44,258 nt of DNA from Methylococcaceae bacterium (GTDB lineage Bacteria > Pseudomonadota > Gammaproteobacteria > Methylococcales > Methylomonadaceae). The translations under genes were made by a program, and so were the position numbers. Below are positions 1 through 7,659 of this stretch, in pieces (position 1 is the stretch's first letter; each line of letters begins with the position of its first letter). Below the pieces are notes generated by a model. That model worked only from the letters and a program-made list of their open reading frames with translations. It searched no databases and was not told where the DNA came from. The stretch spans positions 1-44,258 of the forward strand of contig DAOUSK010000005.1 in the NCBI GenBank assembly GCA_030627265.1, in the 5' to 3' direction.

Positions 1-192
1 ATTAAAAGATCATATTTAAAAATGGCAGTTACACAGAATTATTTACAGTCTCGCTGTGGAGCTAAATCCAGAGCAAAATAAAGAAGCAGCTTAAAACTTT
101 AAGCGACAACTACCTTGCAAAACACCGAAAACTTACCATTATGAAAATAAATACTTTTATTTCAATTAATTTTTTCAAACTTAGCTAGCTCA

Positions 193-696
193 ATGTCTAT
201 TAAAAAATGGTTATATATTTTTGTTATAACCATTAATATTAGTTTTATAGTAAGCGATGTGTTGTTTTATAACTACATTATGAACAATACATCACCTGAA
301 TTGATGGAACATTACCGATTATGGAAAACATTTCGAGTAATATTTTTCTTCATTTTTAGCTTTTTTTTCTATGGCTTAAGCAATTCTATAATAAGTTTTT
401 TTTTCATACTAGGGGTAAAAAAACAGAAAACATATATTTTTTTATTAGTACTGCAAAGTATTATAAATATAATTCCATTGTATATCTTATATAAATTTGC
501 GAATGGTGATGTTTTATCTATGGGAGTGTATTCACCTTCAAATCTTCGCTTCCCATATGAAACAGTAGATGCCCCATACCAAATAATGCATATAATAATG
601 CAACCATTCTTATGGTTTTGCATTATTTTAAATTCACTTGTTTTAATTCAAGAATTTATTTTCTTTATCAAAGTACGTCATCAATTTTTAGCCTAA
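193..696 (+). CDS. orphan multi-pass membrane protein
   Basis: I do not recognise this 167-residue protein. It has about four hydrophobic segments (roughly residues 6-28, 47-73, 81-101 and 136-160) separated by short polar loops, so it is very probably an inner-membrane protein. The coding strand is very AT-rich, more so than the housekeeping genes further right, which suggests acquired DNA. The 192 bases before it hold no gene I can support, only a short open tail ending at 94 with no start codon. It stands alone: the next credible locus is the toxin-antitoxin pair on the opposite strand. The start has no strong ribosome binding site, so the N-terminus is uncertain. Confidence 0.55.
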   Translation: MSIKKWLYIFVITINISFIVSDVLFYNYIMNNTSPELMEHYRLWKTFRVIFFFIFSFFFYGLSNSIISFFFILGVKKQKTYIFLLVLQSIINIIPLYILYKFANGDVLSMGVYSPSNLRFPYETVDAPYQIMHIIMQPFLWFCIILNSLVLIQEFIFFIKVRHQFLA

Positions 697-736
697 CAAT
701 GTGTTATACCAATCCCAATAAATAATGACGGTTATT

Positions 737-782
737 CCCGAAATATTTAATCGGGACCCTCATAGGTTCCTGCTAGGAACCT
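737..782. repeat. two adjacent short hairpins
   Basis: Two perfect small inverted repeats lie back to back. The first is CCCGA (737-741) pairing with TCGGG (751-755). The second is AGGTTCC (764-770) pairing with GGAACCT (776-782) around a 5-base loop. Neither is followed by a run of T on either strand, so they are not ordinary intrinsic terminators. They sit at the front of a 73-codon open frame (725-946) that I do not trust as a gene, because its end overlaps the decayed toxin on the other strand. They may be the debris of a mobile element. Confidence 0.4.
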
Positions 783-893
783 TTAGGAGCACTATGCCTG
801 CATTAGCTGTTGCTAAGACGTACAAGCAAAAATACGGACACTTACCGCCAGCAGATGCTCCACGACCTATGGAAACGGTCAGCTGGGTTTTTG

Positions 894-1174
894 TTATAAG
901 CGATCTTCTTTGTGATGCCATATCCTTAAAATATCTACATTCTTAGAACGTATTAAATAGCGAGCAATCTAGTTATCAATAATTAAATCTCGAACCATCT
1001 TTGGATTTGGTGCTTGCTCTACTTCCACCCCTAAATATGGGAACATTTTTAGCTGACTTATCCCTTTTAATATTGAGGCTGCGACCGCTGGGCAGCTAAC
1101 GGATTTTTTACCTCAATGAATTCTCTAAGCTTCTTTAAATCATCTATTGATTCTGGTGTATATGAAATCCTCAT
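894..1174 (-). pseudogene. decayed ParE/RelE-type toxin
   Basis: Reading leftwards from ATG 1174 gives a typical ParE-like N-terminus (MRISYTPESIDDLKKL). Near 1086 one base appears to be missing. Shifting the frame at 1085 restores a ParE-like continuation (VAASILKGISQLKMFP, then a later IWHHKEDR-like end) to a TAA at 894-896. Inside that second half an amber codon (969-971) replaces the residue between DN and IARY, where a tyrosine would be expected. The start overlaps the antitoxin stop as ATGA, the classic coupled toxin-antitoxin arrangement. With one frameshift and one nonsense codon the toxin should be dead. The family call rests on motif memory, not a search. Confidence 0.7.
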
Positions 1175-1437
1175 AGACTTGGCGGTTCAACCTCATTATC
1201 CATACCCCAGCTTTCAAGCCAGTTAATGACTTCTTTTTCTTCAATCAATTTTCCAGACTTGACAGAATCAATCGCTTCAATAGTTTCAACCCACCTTTGA
1301 TCCTCAAGAGATTTTCTAGCCAGAAACTCCTTAATTGCTTGGTTAATAAGGTAGCTCTTGCTTCTATCAAGTTTTTTTGACAAGTCCTCCAGAGGATTTT
1401 CAATTTCAGGTTGTAACCTTACGCTTGTAACACCCAT
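1171..1437 (-). CDS. ribbon-helix-helix antitoxin (ParD/CopG-like)
   Basis: This 88-residue protein opens with a beta-strand and helix pattern typical of the ribbon-helix-helix fold: TSVRLQPEI, then a helix rich in L and K, then SKSYLINQAIKEFLARK. Antitoxins of this family bind DNA as dimers through the N-terminal strand and neutralise a ParE/RelE toxin with the C-terminal tail. The acidic tail here (VINWLESWGMDNEVEPP) fits that role. A GAGG ribosome binding site lies 5 bases before the ATG, and a good promoter lies upstream. Its stop overlaps the start of the decayed toxin by ATGA. The antitoxin looks intact although its partner is broken, so it may persist as an anti-addiction or autorepressor remnant. 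Confidence 0.8.
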   Translation of the reverse strand: MGVTSVRLQPEIENPLEDLSKKLDRSKSYLINQAIKEFLARKSLEDQRWVETIEAIDSVKSGKLIEEKEVINWLESWGMDNEVEPPSL

Positions 1438-1461
1438 AACAGCCTCTATAAAATATTTCTT

Positions 1462-1498
1462 TGTAATACATTGTAGGTTTTTTAATTGTTTTTTTCAA
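1462..1498 (-). promoter_or_regulatory. sigma-70 promoter and operator-like palindrome of the antitoxin gene
   Basis: On the minus strand TTGAAA (1498-1493) and TACAAT (1475-1470) are separated by exactly 17 bases, a good sigma-70 match. The predicted start of transcription falls near 1463. Over it sits the palindrome TGTAATACA (1462-1470), whose TGTA/TACA arms resemble half-sites bound by ribbon-helix-helix repressors. This would allow the antitoxin to repress its own promoter. Confidence 0.5.
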
Positions 1499-1594
1499 TA
1501 TCCTGCTGATGGTTAGCTAAAGATTTAGCTTATAACTACTCACTAAATAGTCCGCATATTGACCCTTAATTCACATTTAAAACTAATCACCAGG

Positions 1595-1627
1595 CAAAAA
1601 AATGCCCCGATAAATCGAGGCATTTTC
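1595..1627 (-). terminator. intrinsic terminator of fae
   Basis: On the minus strand a long stem (AAAATGCCTCGA paired with TCGGGGCATTTT, one mismatch) is followed directly by a run of T. It lies about 50 bases after the fae stop codon. A second small inverted repeat (GCGATTT/AAATCGC near 1650-1665) lies between it and fae. Confidence 0.75.
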
Positions 1628-1672
1628 TTAAACTCTGTGTAACTTAAAGCGATTTAAAAAATCGCCGTTAAA

Positions 1673-2188
1673 TTATACTTTGTTTGCAGCAAAAGGATGC
1701 TCAGAAGTTGCTTTAGCAGCAACAACTTCAGCAGCTGTTGGTGTACCAGCTACAGCATTCTTGATTGAAGCTTTAACAGCATCGTAGTTGTTTTTCTCGA
1801 TAGCTGCGTCATCTTCAGCCATCCAGTGAATGAAAACACCAACAGAGATGAAGATATCATCAGCTTCGTCTGCAGGAATAGTTCCATCTTCAACACAATC
1901 AGCAACAGCCATTGCAACACCACGTTGAGCAGGGCCGAACATTTGAACTGCTTGCTTAGAACCTTTGATTGTTACTTTGTTGAACATAACAGTTGCAGGT
2001 CTAACCATAAGGTTAGGAGCAACAACAGCTAGAAGGCTAGAAAAACCATCTTTGTTGTTTGTTAGGCAGTTAGCAAATGCAGACTCAGCAGCAGAACCAC
2101 GAGGTCCCATCATTAAGTCAATGTGAGCAACTTCGTTACCGTCGCCGTTTAAAGATTCACCTACACGTAAGTTATTGATTTTAGCCAT
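1673..2188 (-). CDS. fae: formaldehyde-activating enzyme
   Basis: Fae condenses formaldehyde with (dephospho)tetrahydromethanopterin to methylene-H4MPT, the entry step of H4MPT-linked formaldehyde oxidation in methylotrophs. The whole family pattern is present: [17 protein letters not shown] near the start, a PRG loop, [45 protein letters not shown] and a C-terminal HPFAANKV. The 171-residue length from ATG 2188 matches the family. That ATG has GAGGATC about 10 bases upstream. An in-frame ATG at 2239 would add 17 residues, but a promoter predicted at 2252-2280 would start the message only a few bases before it, so 2188 is preferred. A strong terminator follows. The gene probably forms its own transcript. 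Confidence 0.95.
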   Translation of the reverse strand: MAKINNLRVGESLNGDGNEVAHIDLMMGPRGSAAESAFANCLTNNKDGFSSLLAVVAPNLMVRPATVMFNKVTIKGSKQAVQMFGPAQRGVAMAVADCVEDGTIPADEADDIFISVGVFIHWMAEDDAAIEKNNYDAVKASIKNAVAGTPTAAEVVAAKATSEHPFAANKV

Positions 2189-2234
2189 GTTACTTTGATC
2201 CTCAGAAAAAAATGAAAAAACTTTATCTAAAATT

Positions 2235-2280
2235 GACATTGAAAATGTCCCCTAATACTTCAATTTATATTGGATGACAA
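2235..2280 (-). promoter_or_regulatory. candidate fae promoter with a palindrome at the start site
   Basis: On the minus strand TTGTCA (2280-2275) and TATTAG (2257-2252) are 17 bases apart, which places transcription start near 2245. A perfect inverted repeat, GACATT-GAA-AATGTC (2235-2249), covers that start. It could be an operator or a 5' hairpin. The -10 element is only a moderate match. Confidence 0.4.
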
Positions 2281-2305
2281 CGACTCATAAGCCAAACAAC
2301 TTACT

Positions 2306-3154
2306 CTAACTCAATAACTGCTGTAATGTTGCCACCAAAACCGTTATTACCGTTAAATCCGCTGTTGTCCCTGGATTAATTCCAGCAGACTTGAACTCGG
2401 TATCTACATTACGTAGATAATCCTCTAATTGCTCAGGTCTTTCTGTTGTAGATAGCTTATCATCAACCAAAGCCATCGTATCCATCACCATCCTAGTGTG
2501 AAGATTGTCGTATTTTCGTTCGATATGACTATCAGGATATTTAGCCAACATTGCTGCAAATACTGCCGCCGCCGACCAACCTGTATCACCCCACCGATTG
2601 AACGCATTATTATACCTTAAAATCAGAAAATCAAAAATATCTTTATAATCCGTTACATATTGTAAGGCAATTCTATCGCGCTGACTTGCTAGCTGCATGG
2701 CTCCCTTTAATGTCACACTTGCGGCTTCGCTCACATCTTGCTCATCAGCACCACCTAAGCCACCGGGCGAAGCCAATGAAATTGCCCGAAAAACCCAGTC
2801 AGCATCTGCCACTGTTGTGCTATTTAAAATGAATGCTAACTGCTCTTTTAAGTCTTGCTCTGTAACAGACTTTTCAGCCGCTATTATTAATGGGGCTGCT
2901 AATAAAATAATGCCTAAATTAGTATTGCAACCCACCGCATCACGTGTTGCTTTGACCGCATAATAAATTCGTTCCCCTAAGGAGTATGCCGAGTTAGTCA
3001 AAGGAACTGCACTTTTTTTAGCACTAATACGAAAGTCTTCAACCGTCATATCATGCCCATCGGCATAAATACTCACATTACCCGGTTTAAACGCCTGTAG
3101 CTCTACCTCACAAGCATGCTGATATGCATCACTTAATTGCTGCTGATTTAACAT
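2306..3154 (-). CDS. CitG-like (triphosphoribosyl-dephospho-CoA synthase family) protein
   Basis: This 282-residue protein has the marks of the CitG/MdcB family: a PGNVS motif near residues 25-29, SPGGLGGADEQDV near 130-140, and a DTGWSAAAVFAAML helix. Classic CitG makes the prosthetic-group precursor of citrate lyase, but no citrate lyase or malonate decarboxylase gene is nearby. In methylotrophs, CitG-like genes occur among H4MPT-linked C1 genes and are implicated in dephospho-H4MPT synthesis. Its position next to fae and an ATP-grasp ligase supports that role, which is inference. It lies 24 bases after the ATP-grasp gene, in the same direction, so the two are probably cotranscribed. Confidence 0.85.
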   Translation of the reverse strand: MLNQQQLSDAYQHACEVELQAFKPGNVSIYADGHDMTVEDFRISAKKSAVPLTNSAYSLGERIYYAVKATRDAVGCNTNLGIILLAAPLIIAAEKSVTEQDLKEQLAFILNSTTVADADWVFRAISLASPGGLGGADEQDVSEAASVTLKGAMQLASQRDRIALQYVTDYKDIFDFLILRYNNAFNRWGDTGWSAAAVFAAMLAKYPDSHIERKYDNLHTRMVMDTMALVDDKLSTTERPEQLEDYLRNVDTEFKSAGINPGTTADLTVITVLVATLQQLLS

Positions 3155-3178
3155 GGCTATCTCTCTAAATTCCTTAAA

Positions 3179-4063
3179 CTATTTGAGCTGAGTTAATAAA
3201 TCATCAACTAAAATTTCTGCTACTTTGATTCCACAGACACTTTCTAAGCCTTTCCATGCAGGGATACTATTCACTTCGATCACTTGATAGCCCCCGTCTT
3301 GCATACAAATAATATCGACACCCGCATAATTCATTTGCAATGCAGCCGTTGCTTTAATCGCAATTTCAGCCATTTCCGTACTTGCTTGCTGCTGTACGCA
3401 ACTTGCACCTCTTGCAACATTATTAAGCCAATGCACACCACAGCGCTGCATTGTTGCGATAACCTCTCCGTGCACAACAAAGACTCGCCAATCAGAATAA
3501 CCTTCACCTGCACACTTTATAAATCGCTGCAAATAATACACGCCTTGGCTATGGCTTAACCAAAGTAAATCAGTTTTCTTTTCTATGCGCCTAATTCCTT
3601 CCCCCTGGGAACCAAAAATAGGCTTACTAATTAATTGATGCCCCTGCGCTAACTCTTGCTCAGCAATTTTCAATGCTTCAACACGATCTCGTAACACCCA
3701 AGTTTGTGGTGTTGGTAGTTTTGCTTGCTGTAATAAAAAGCTAGTCATACCTTTATCAACACTACGCTCGATTGCATGCCCATCATTATAGACAGGGATG
3801 CCCATTATTTTTAGCGCATGAAGAATATCTAAATAAAGAACCACTTCTTCCAAACTTCCCCCTGGAACGCCGCGCACAAACACAGCATCAGGCAAGCTTT
3901 CTTCAAAATGAGGTATATATAAAGGCAAGCATTTATCTTGCAGTTGAATCCTGCATTCCGTCAAGGAGACATAAGTTGCCTCATACGCTTTGGCTGCAAA
4001 AGCCTGGCTTAATTGCTTACCATGCCACCCTGGATCGTCCGTAAAAATCGCTATTCGTCCCAC
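3179..4063 (-). CDS. RimK-like ATP-grasp ligase, probable H4MPT-cofactor gene
   Basis: This 294-residue ATP-grasp protein belongs to the RimK/MptN-type glutamate ligases. Visible features are a substrate-binding N-terminal domain (residues 1-95), the phosphate-binding loop KPIFGSQGEGI near 147-157, the YLQRFI hinge, and the metal-binding end of the fold (GVDIICMQDGGYQVIEVNSIPAWKG split over 248-272). The terminal E-x-N is the usual magnesium site. Archaeal MptN adds glutamate to H4MPT; bacterial relatives beside fae genes are linked to dephospho-H4MPT synthesis. The exact substrate here is unknown. The gene is first in a minus-strand unit leading to the CitG-like gene and is divergent from ubiG across a 150-base intergenic space. 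Confidence 0.85.
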   Translation of the reverse strand: MGRIAIFTDDPGWHGKQLSQAFAAKAYEATYVSLTECRIQLQDKCLPLYIPHFEESLPDAVFVRGVPGGSLEEVVLYLDILHALKIMGIPVYNDGHAIERSVDKGMTSFLLQQAKLPTPQTWVLRDRVEALKIAEQELAQGHQLISKPIFGSQGEGIRRIEKKTDLLWLSHSQGVYYLQRFIKCAGEGYSDWRVFVVHGEVIATMQRCGVHWLNNVARGASCVQQQASTEMAEIAIKATAALQMNYAGVDIICMQDGGYQVIEVNSIPAWKGLESVCGIKVAEILVDDLLTQLK

Positions 4064-4213
4064 AACACTCTAAATTTTGTTATCAAAAAATGCTATTATA
4101 CCGCTATTAATCACATCGTTTATTGATATAGCTAGACACAAAAAATTTAGCGCCTTCAATAACCTACTATTTTAGTATAGAATAGCCAAAAACGCATAGG
4201 TTTCCTAATCATT

Positions 4214-4918
4214 ATGAGCACTGAAAACGTACATCTACACGAAATTAATAAATTTGGCTCTCAAGCTGAACGCTGGTGGGACAGAAATGGAGAGTTTAAA
4301 ACGCTGCATGATGTCAACCCATTACGTATTAAATTTATACAGCAATTTATTAATTTACAAGATAAACGTATGGTTGACGTGGGCTGTGGCGGCGGAATCT
4401 TAACCGAAGGTCTGGCTAATAAAGGGGCCAACATTACAGGTATAGACCTTAGCCAAGAATTACTCGATGTTGCTGATTTACATGGTTTAGAATCAGGCTC
4501 TACAGCGAAATACCAAAAAATCAGCGCCGAATCCCTTGCTGATATTGAAGAAGCAAGCTTTGATCATATTGTTTGCATGGAGATGCTAGAGCACGTTCCT
4601 GAACCTGGGTCAGTCATCGCTGCCTGCGCAAAAATGGTCAAACCTGGTGGTTACGTGTTTTTCTCAACACTTAACCGTCAACCTAAAGCCTATTTAATGG
4701 CGATTGTTGCTGCTGAACATGTATTAAAAATGCTACCGGCTGGCACACATGATTACAAAACGTTCATTAAACCTTCTGAGCTTAGCCAATCTGCACGTAA
4801 TGCTGGTTTAGAGCTAGTTGATATGATTGGTATTCAATACAACCCTTTAACTAAAAGCTTTAGCTTAGGGAAGAATATAGATATTAATTACATCGCCGCT
4901 TATAAACGCCCTGAATAA
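4214..4918 (+). CDS. ubiG: ubiquinone O-methyltransferase UbiG
   Basis: UbiG performs both O-methylation steps of ubiquinone synthesis with S-adenosylmethionine. The 234-residue length and sequence are typical. HEINKFGSQAERWWD is the family's N-terminal signature, VDVGCGGGILTE (about 54-65) is the SAM-binding motif I, and ICMEMLEHVPEP follows at 124-135. GIQYNPLTKSFSLG near the end is characteristic of UbiG. It is first in a run with mupP (5-base gap) and yciK. This gene order is known from Pseudomonas. Presence of ubiG supports a proteobacterial host with ubiquinone-linked respiration. Confidence 0.95.
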   Translation: MSTENVHLHEINKFGSQAERWWDRNGEFKTLHDVNPLRIKFIQQFINLQDKRMVDVGCGGGILTEGLANKGANITGIDLSQELLDVADLHGLESGSTAKYQKISAESLADIEEASFDHIVCMEMLEHVPEPGSVIAACAKMVKPGGYVFFSTLNRQPKAYLMAIVAAEHVLKMLPAGTHDYKTFIKPSELSQSARNAGLELVDMIGIQYNPLTKSFSLGKNIDINYIAAYKRPE

Positions 4919-4923
4919 TTAAT

Positions 4924-5610
4924 ATGCACACTGATTTCCCACTAGCGGCTGTTTTTTTTGATTTAGATGGCACATTGCTCAACACCGCACCTGACTTAAT
5001 AACCGCCTTAAATAAAGCGCTATTAAATTTTGGTTTTTCAAGCGTGGGAGAGGCTGAGATTACGCCTTTCATTTCTTACGGTGCTTTAGCAATGATTGAG
5101 CAATCTGTGCCTGCTCATACCGATGAAAACAGAAAAAATGAAATATTAAACTGGCTCATTGATTATTATGAACTTCATATTGCTGACTTTACTCAGCCTT
5201 ATGAAGGTATGCTAACTATTTTAGAGACTTTAGATACACATGAAATTCCGTGGGGAATTGTGACTAATAAACGGGAACGCCTTGCCATTCCTCTAATGAA
5301 GGCTTTGAATTTATTTGAGCGGTCAGCTTGCCTTATTTGTGGTGACACCACTGCACATAGCAAGCCACACCCAGAGCCTATGCTTGCAGCTTGCAAGCAA
5401 GTTGAAGTGTCCGCCAAGCAATGCCTCTATATTGGTGACGCACAGCACGACATAACGGCAGGGAATTATGTCAATATGAAAACATTTGCTGCCACTTACG
5501 GTTTTTTAAAGGCTGATGATACGCCTGAATCATGGGGGGCTGATGTTTTAATCGACCACCCTTTACAAATTTTAGACTGGATAAAAACTTATACTCATGC
5601 CTTTAAGTAA
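4924..5610 (+). CDS. mupP: HAD-family sugar phosphatase, probable MurNAc-6-phosphate phosphatase MupP
   Basis: This is a 228-residue haloacid-dehalogenase phosphatase. Catalytic motif I is FDLDGT with D13 and D15, motif II is TNK at 114-116, the lysine of motif III is in SKPHP near 147, and motif IV is IGDAQHD at 170-176. By sequence alone it could be called phosphoglycolate phosphatase. The position between ubiG and a YciK-type reductase is exactly that of mupP in Pseudomonas, where it dephosphorylates N-acetylmuramic acid 6-phosphate in cell-wall recycling. Distinguishing Gph from MupP here rests mainly on synteny. Its last 14 bases overlap the next gene, which implies translational coupling. 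Confidence 0.8.
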   Translation: MHTDFPLAAVFFDLDGTLLNTAPDLITALNKALLNFGFSSVGEAEITPFISYGALAMIEQSVPAHTDENRKNEILNWLIDYYELHIADFTQPYEGMLTILETLDTHEIPWGIVTNKRERLAIPLMKALNLFERSACLICGDTTAHSKPHPEPMLAACKQVEVSAKQCLYIGDAQHDITAGNYVNMKTFAATYGFLKADDTPESWGADVLIDHPLQILDWIKTYTHAFK

Positions 5611-6325
5611 GCAAACTATTCTTATTACTGGTGCTGGCGGTGGGCTAGGAAGCATGGCCGCGCTTACTTTAGCTAAGCAAGGTGCCACAATTATCTTATT
5701 AGATAAGAACATTCCAAAATTAGAGATAATTTATGATGCCATTGTTGATAGCGGCTCACCAACCCCCACTTTACACCCCTTTGATTTAGCGGGTGCCTCT
5801 GAAGTCCAATATCATGAAATGGCAGCTGCTATTGAAAAAAACTTTGGCAAGCTGAACGGTATTTTACATTCGGCTAATGAATTTGATAGTTTCACTCCCC
5901 TATCAATCCATAAAACAATGGCATGGGGACATACAATGAATGTTAATTTGAATGCCCCCTTTCTACTAACCCAAGTTCTTTTACCCTTATTAGAAAAATC
6001 GGAGCACGCTTCAATTGTGTTTACCAGTGACTCTCATGCACGACAAGCAAAAGCTTATTCAGGTGCTTATGGCGTATCAAAAATAGCCTTAGAGAGTTAT
6101 GCAAAAATTTTAGCAGATGAACTAGAAGGCGCTAAAAAAATCCGGGTTAATACTTTAATCCCAGGACCTGTTAATTCACCCTTAAGAAAAAAAGCTTTTC
6201 CAGCAGAAAATAAAGAAAAACTCCCTGCAATGACAGAAATAGCTCCCGCTTACCTTTACTTATTTAGCGATAAAAGTATCGGTATAACAGGGCAAGCTAT
6301 TGATGCAAGAACCTTCAACCTATAA
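5597..6325 (+). CDS. yciK: YciK-like short-chain dehydrogenase
   Basis: This 242-residue short-chain dehydrogenase/reductase has the nucleotide-binding TGAGGGLG at 11-18 and the catalytic Y158-x3-K162 pair in YGVSK. A serine-containing FTSDS segment precedes it (142-146). The family is cytosolic and NAD(P)-dependent; the substrate of YciK is not established. It overlaps mupP by 14 bases and ends 4 bases before sufT, so the four genes look like one transcript. An IRVNTLIPGPVNSPLR stretch after the active site is typical of SDR substrate loops. Confidence 0.85.
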   Translation: MPLSKQTILITGAGGGLGSMAALTLAKQGATIILLDKNIPKLEIIYDAIVDSGSPTPTLHPFDLAGASEVQYHEMAAAIEKNFGKLNGILHSANEFDSFTPLSIHKTMAWGHTMNVNLNAPFLLTQVLLPLLEKSEHASIVFTSDSHARQAKAYSGAYGVSKIALESYAKILADELEGAKKIRVNTLIPGPVNSPLRKKAFPAENKEKLPAMTEIAPAYLYLFSDKSIGITGQAIDARTFNL

Positions 6326-6329
6326 GACT

Positions 6330-6878
6330 ATGTCAGAAAGAGAAATAATTACTTTAACACGCGATGTTAATGTCGTCCTTATTCCCGATGGCAACCATGG
6401 GACATTAAGTAAAGGTAAAGAAGTTACCATTCACCAAGCATTAGGAAATAACTACACCGTTGTTACTGACCATGGGCACATGGTTAGAATTTCCAGCACC
6501 GATGCTGATGCTTTAGGCAAAGAAGTTCATGAACTTAAAACATTAGTCTCAGAAACTGATTCGATTGCCGTTGAAAAAAATTGCTGGGAAGTTATGAAAA
6601 CGGTTTATGATCCCGAAATTCCCGTCAATATTGTTGATTTAGGCCTAGTCTATCACTGCAATGTTGAAAGCTTAGGTGATAATAAAAATTCCGTGCATAT
6701 CATGATGACGCTAACAGCTCCTGGTTGCGGTATGGGGCCAGTTATTCAGGGCGATGTAGAAAAATCAATCCGTGCATTAGAAGGGGTAGAAACGGTTAAT
6801 GTCGAAATTGTATTAGATCCGCCTTGGTCTCGCGACATGATGTCTGAAGTCGCACAAGTACAACTTGGATTATTTTAA
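6330..6878 (+). CDS. sufT: SufT-like iron-sulfur cluster assembly protein
   Basis: The protein contains an MIP18/PaaD-like (DUF59) domain: VYDPEIPVNIVDLGLVY in the middle, and TAPGCGMGP with the conserved cysteine, followed by VEIVLDPPWS. The N-terminal extension with EIITLTRDVNVVLIPDG is characteristic of the longer SufT subfamily involved in maturation of Fe-S proteins. ATG 6330 gives 182 residues and matches the family start (MSEREIITL). An upstream TTG at 6300 would add ten residues and overlap yciK, which is less likely. No suf operon is present in the window, so here it is a stand-alone helper in the ubiG run. Confidence 0.88.
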   Translation: MSEREIITLTRDVNVVLIPDGNHGTLSKGKEVTIHQALGNNYTVVTDHGHMVRISSTDADALGKEVHELKTLVSETDSIAVEKNCWEVMKTVYDPEIPVNIVDLGLVYHCNVESLGDNKNSVHIMMTLTAPGCGMGPVIQGDVEKSIRALEGVETVNVEIVLDPPWSRDMMSEVAQVQLGLF

Positions 6879-6906
6879 TTTAAACTGCTCTGCTAGGTAA
6901 GCTCTC

Positions 6907-7659
6907 ATGGGATCATTTAAAAAAATAGCTTTATTACTTATGTTAAGTTTACCTAGCGTCAGCTATGCGGCTGATTTTAATCGCGAACAGATTATTAAAT
7001 TATTAAAACAAGCGAGTAAAGATCAGCCAGCAAATTTAAGGCGAAAAGACCTAAAGGGTCTTAATTTGTCTAAATTAGACTTTCGCAATGCTGATTTATG
7101 GGGTGCAGATTTACGTGGCGCTGATTTAAGCTATAGTAATTTATCAGGCCTCGTTTTAGACCTAACGGTTATGGTTCGAATTAATCTATCCCATGCTAAC
7201 CTTTCTAACGTGAGCATTTTTGGCGTTAGCATGATGCACTCTGACCTAAGCTATGCAAATTTTAGCGGTAGCCGTGTCATTGCTAATTTAGATTACTCCA
7301 ATATGCGTTCAGCTAATTTAACTAACGTAAAATGGGGCGCTGATATGAAAAATCAGCCGATGGGTTTAATGCATGTTAGCTTAAATAAAGTAAATTTGAG
7401 TCACGCTAATTTAAATAATGCTGATTTAAGTCGGAGCACGCTTCGGTTTGCAAATTTAACCAGTGCTAATTTAAATAATGTAAACTTACTCTCAAGTGAT
7501 TTAACTGCGGCGGATTTTACCAAAGCGAACTTAAATAATGCTAACTTAACATCAACAAAAATTTCAGATGCTAACTTTACTGGTACCACAGTAAAAAACA
7601 CTAAGTTTAATAAAGTCCAAGGCTTAGAAAGCAGCAGAGGTTTAAAGAGTAACCCTTAA
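6907..7659 (+). CDS. secreted pentapeptide-repeat protein
   Basis: This 250-residue protein has a signal peptide (basic MGSFKK, a hydrophobic stretch, then a VSYA-AD cleavage site near 22). It then carries long runs of the A(D/N)Lxx pentapeptide repeat, from about residue 48 to 235, as in LRGADLSYSNL and LNNADLSRSTL. Such repeats fold into a right-handed quadrilateral beta-helix. The middle part is less regular. The function is unknown; cytosolic members such as MfpA and Qnr mimic DNA, but a periplasmic location argues against that. It starts 28 bases after sufT. Its stop overlaps by four bases the stop of the convergent HD-GYP gene. Confidence 0.85.
   Translation: MGSFKKIALLLMLSLPSVSYAADFNREQIIKLLKQASKDQPANLRRKDLKGLNLSKLDFRNADLWGADLRGADLSYSNLSGLVLDLTVMVRINLSHANLSNVSIFGVSMMHSDLSYANFSGSRVIANLDYSNMRSANLTNVKWGADMKNQPMGLMHVSLNKVNLSHANLNNADLSRSTLRFANLTSANLNNVNLLSSDLTAADFTKANLNNANLTSTKISDANFTGTTVKNTKFNKVQGLESSRGLKSNP

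Noticed and set aside
28-54. insertion-sequence end-like string (ACACAGAATTATTTACAG)
   Set aside because: It resembles ends of some transposons, but no partner repeat, transposase or target duplication is visible in the window.
690-720. attC-like R box (GCCTAAC) overlapping the stop of the first gene
   Set aside because: No matching right arm ending in GTTAGGC was found downstream, and the two hairpins that follow are not attC-shaped. One heptamer match is expected by chance.
725-946. 73-codon plus-strand open frame
   Set aside because: Its first part runs through two hairpins and its last part is antisense to the recognisable toxin remnant. No family resemblance and no convincing ribosome binding site.
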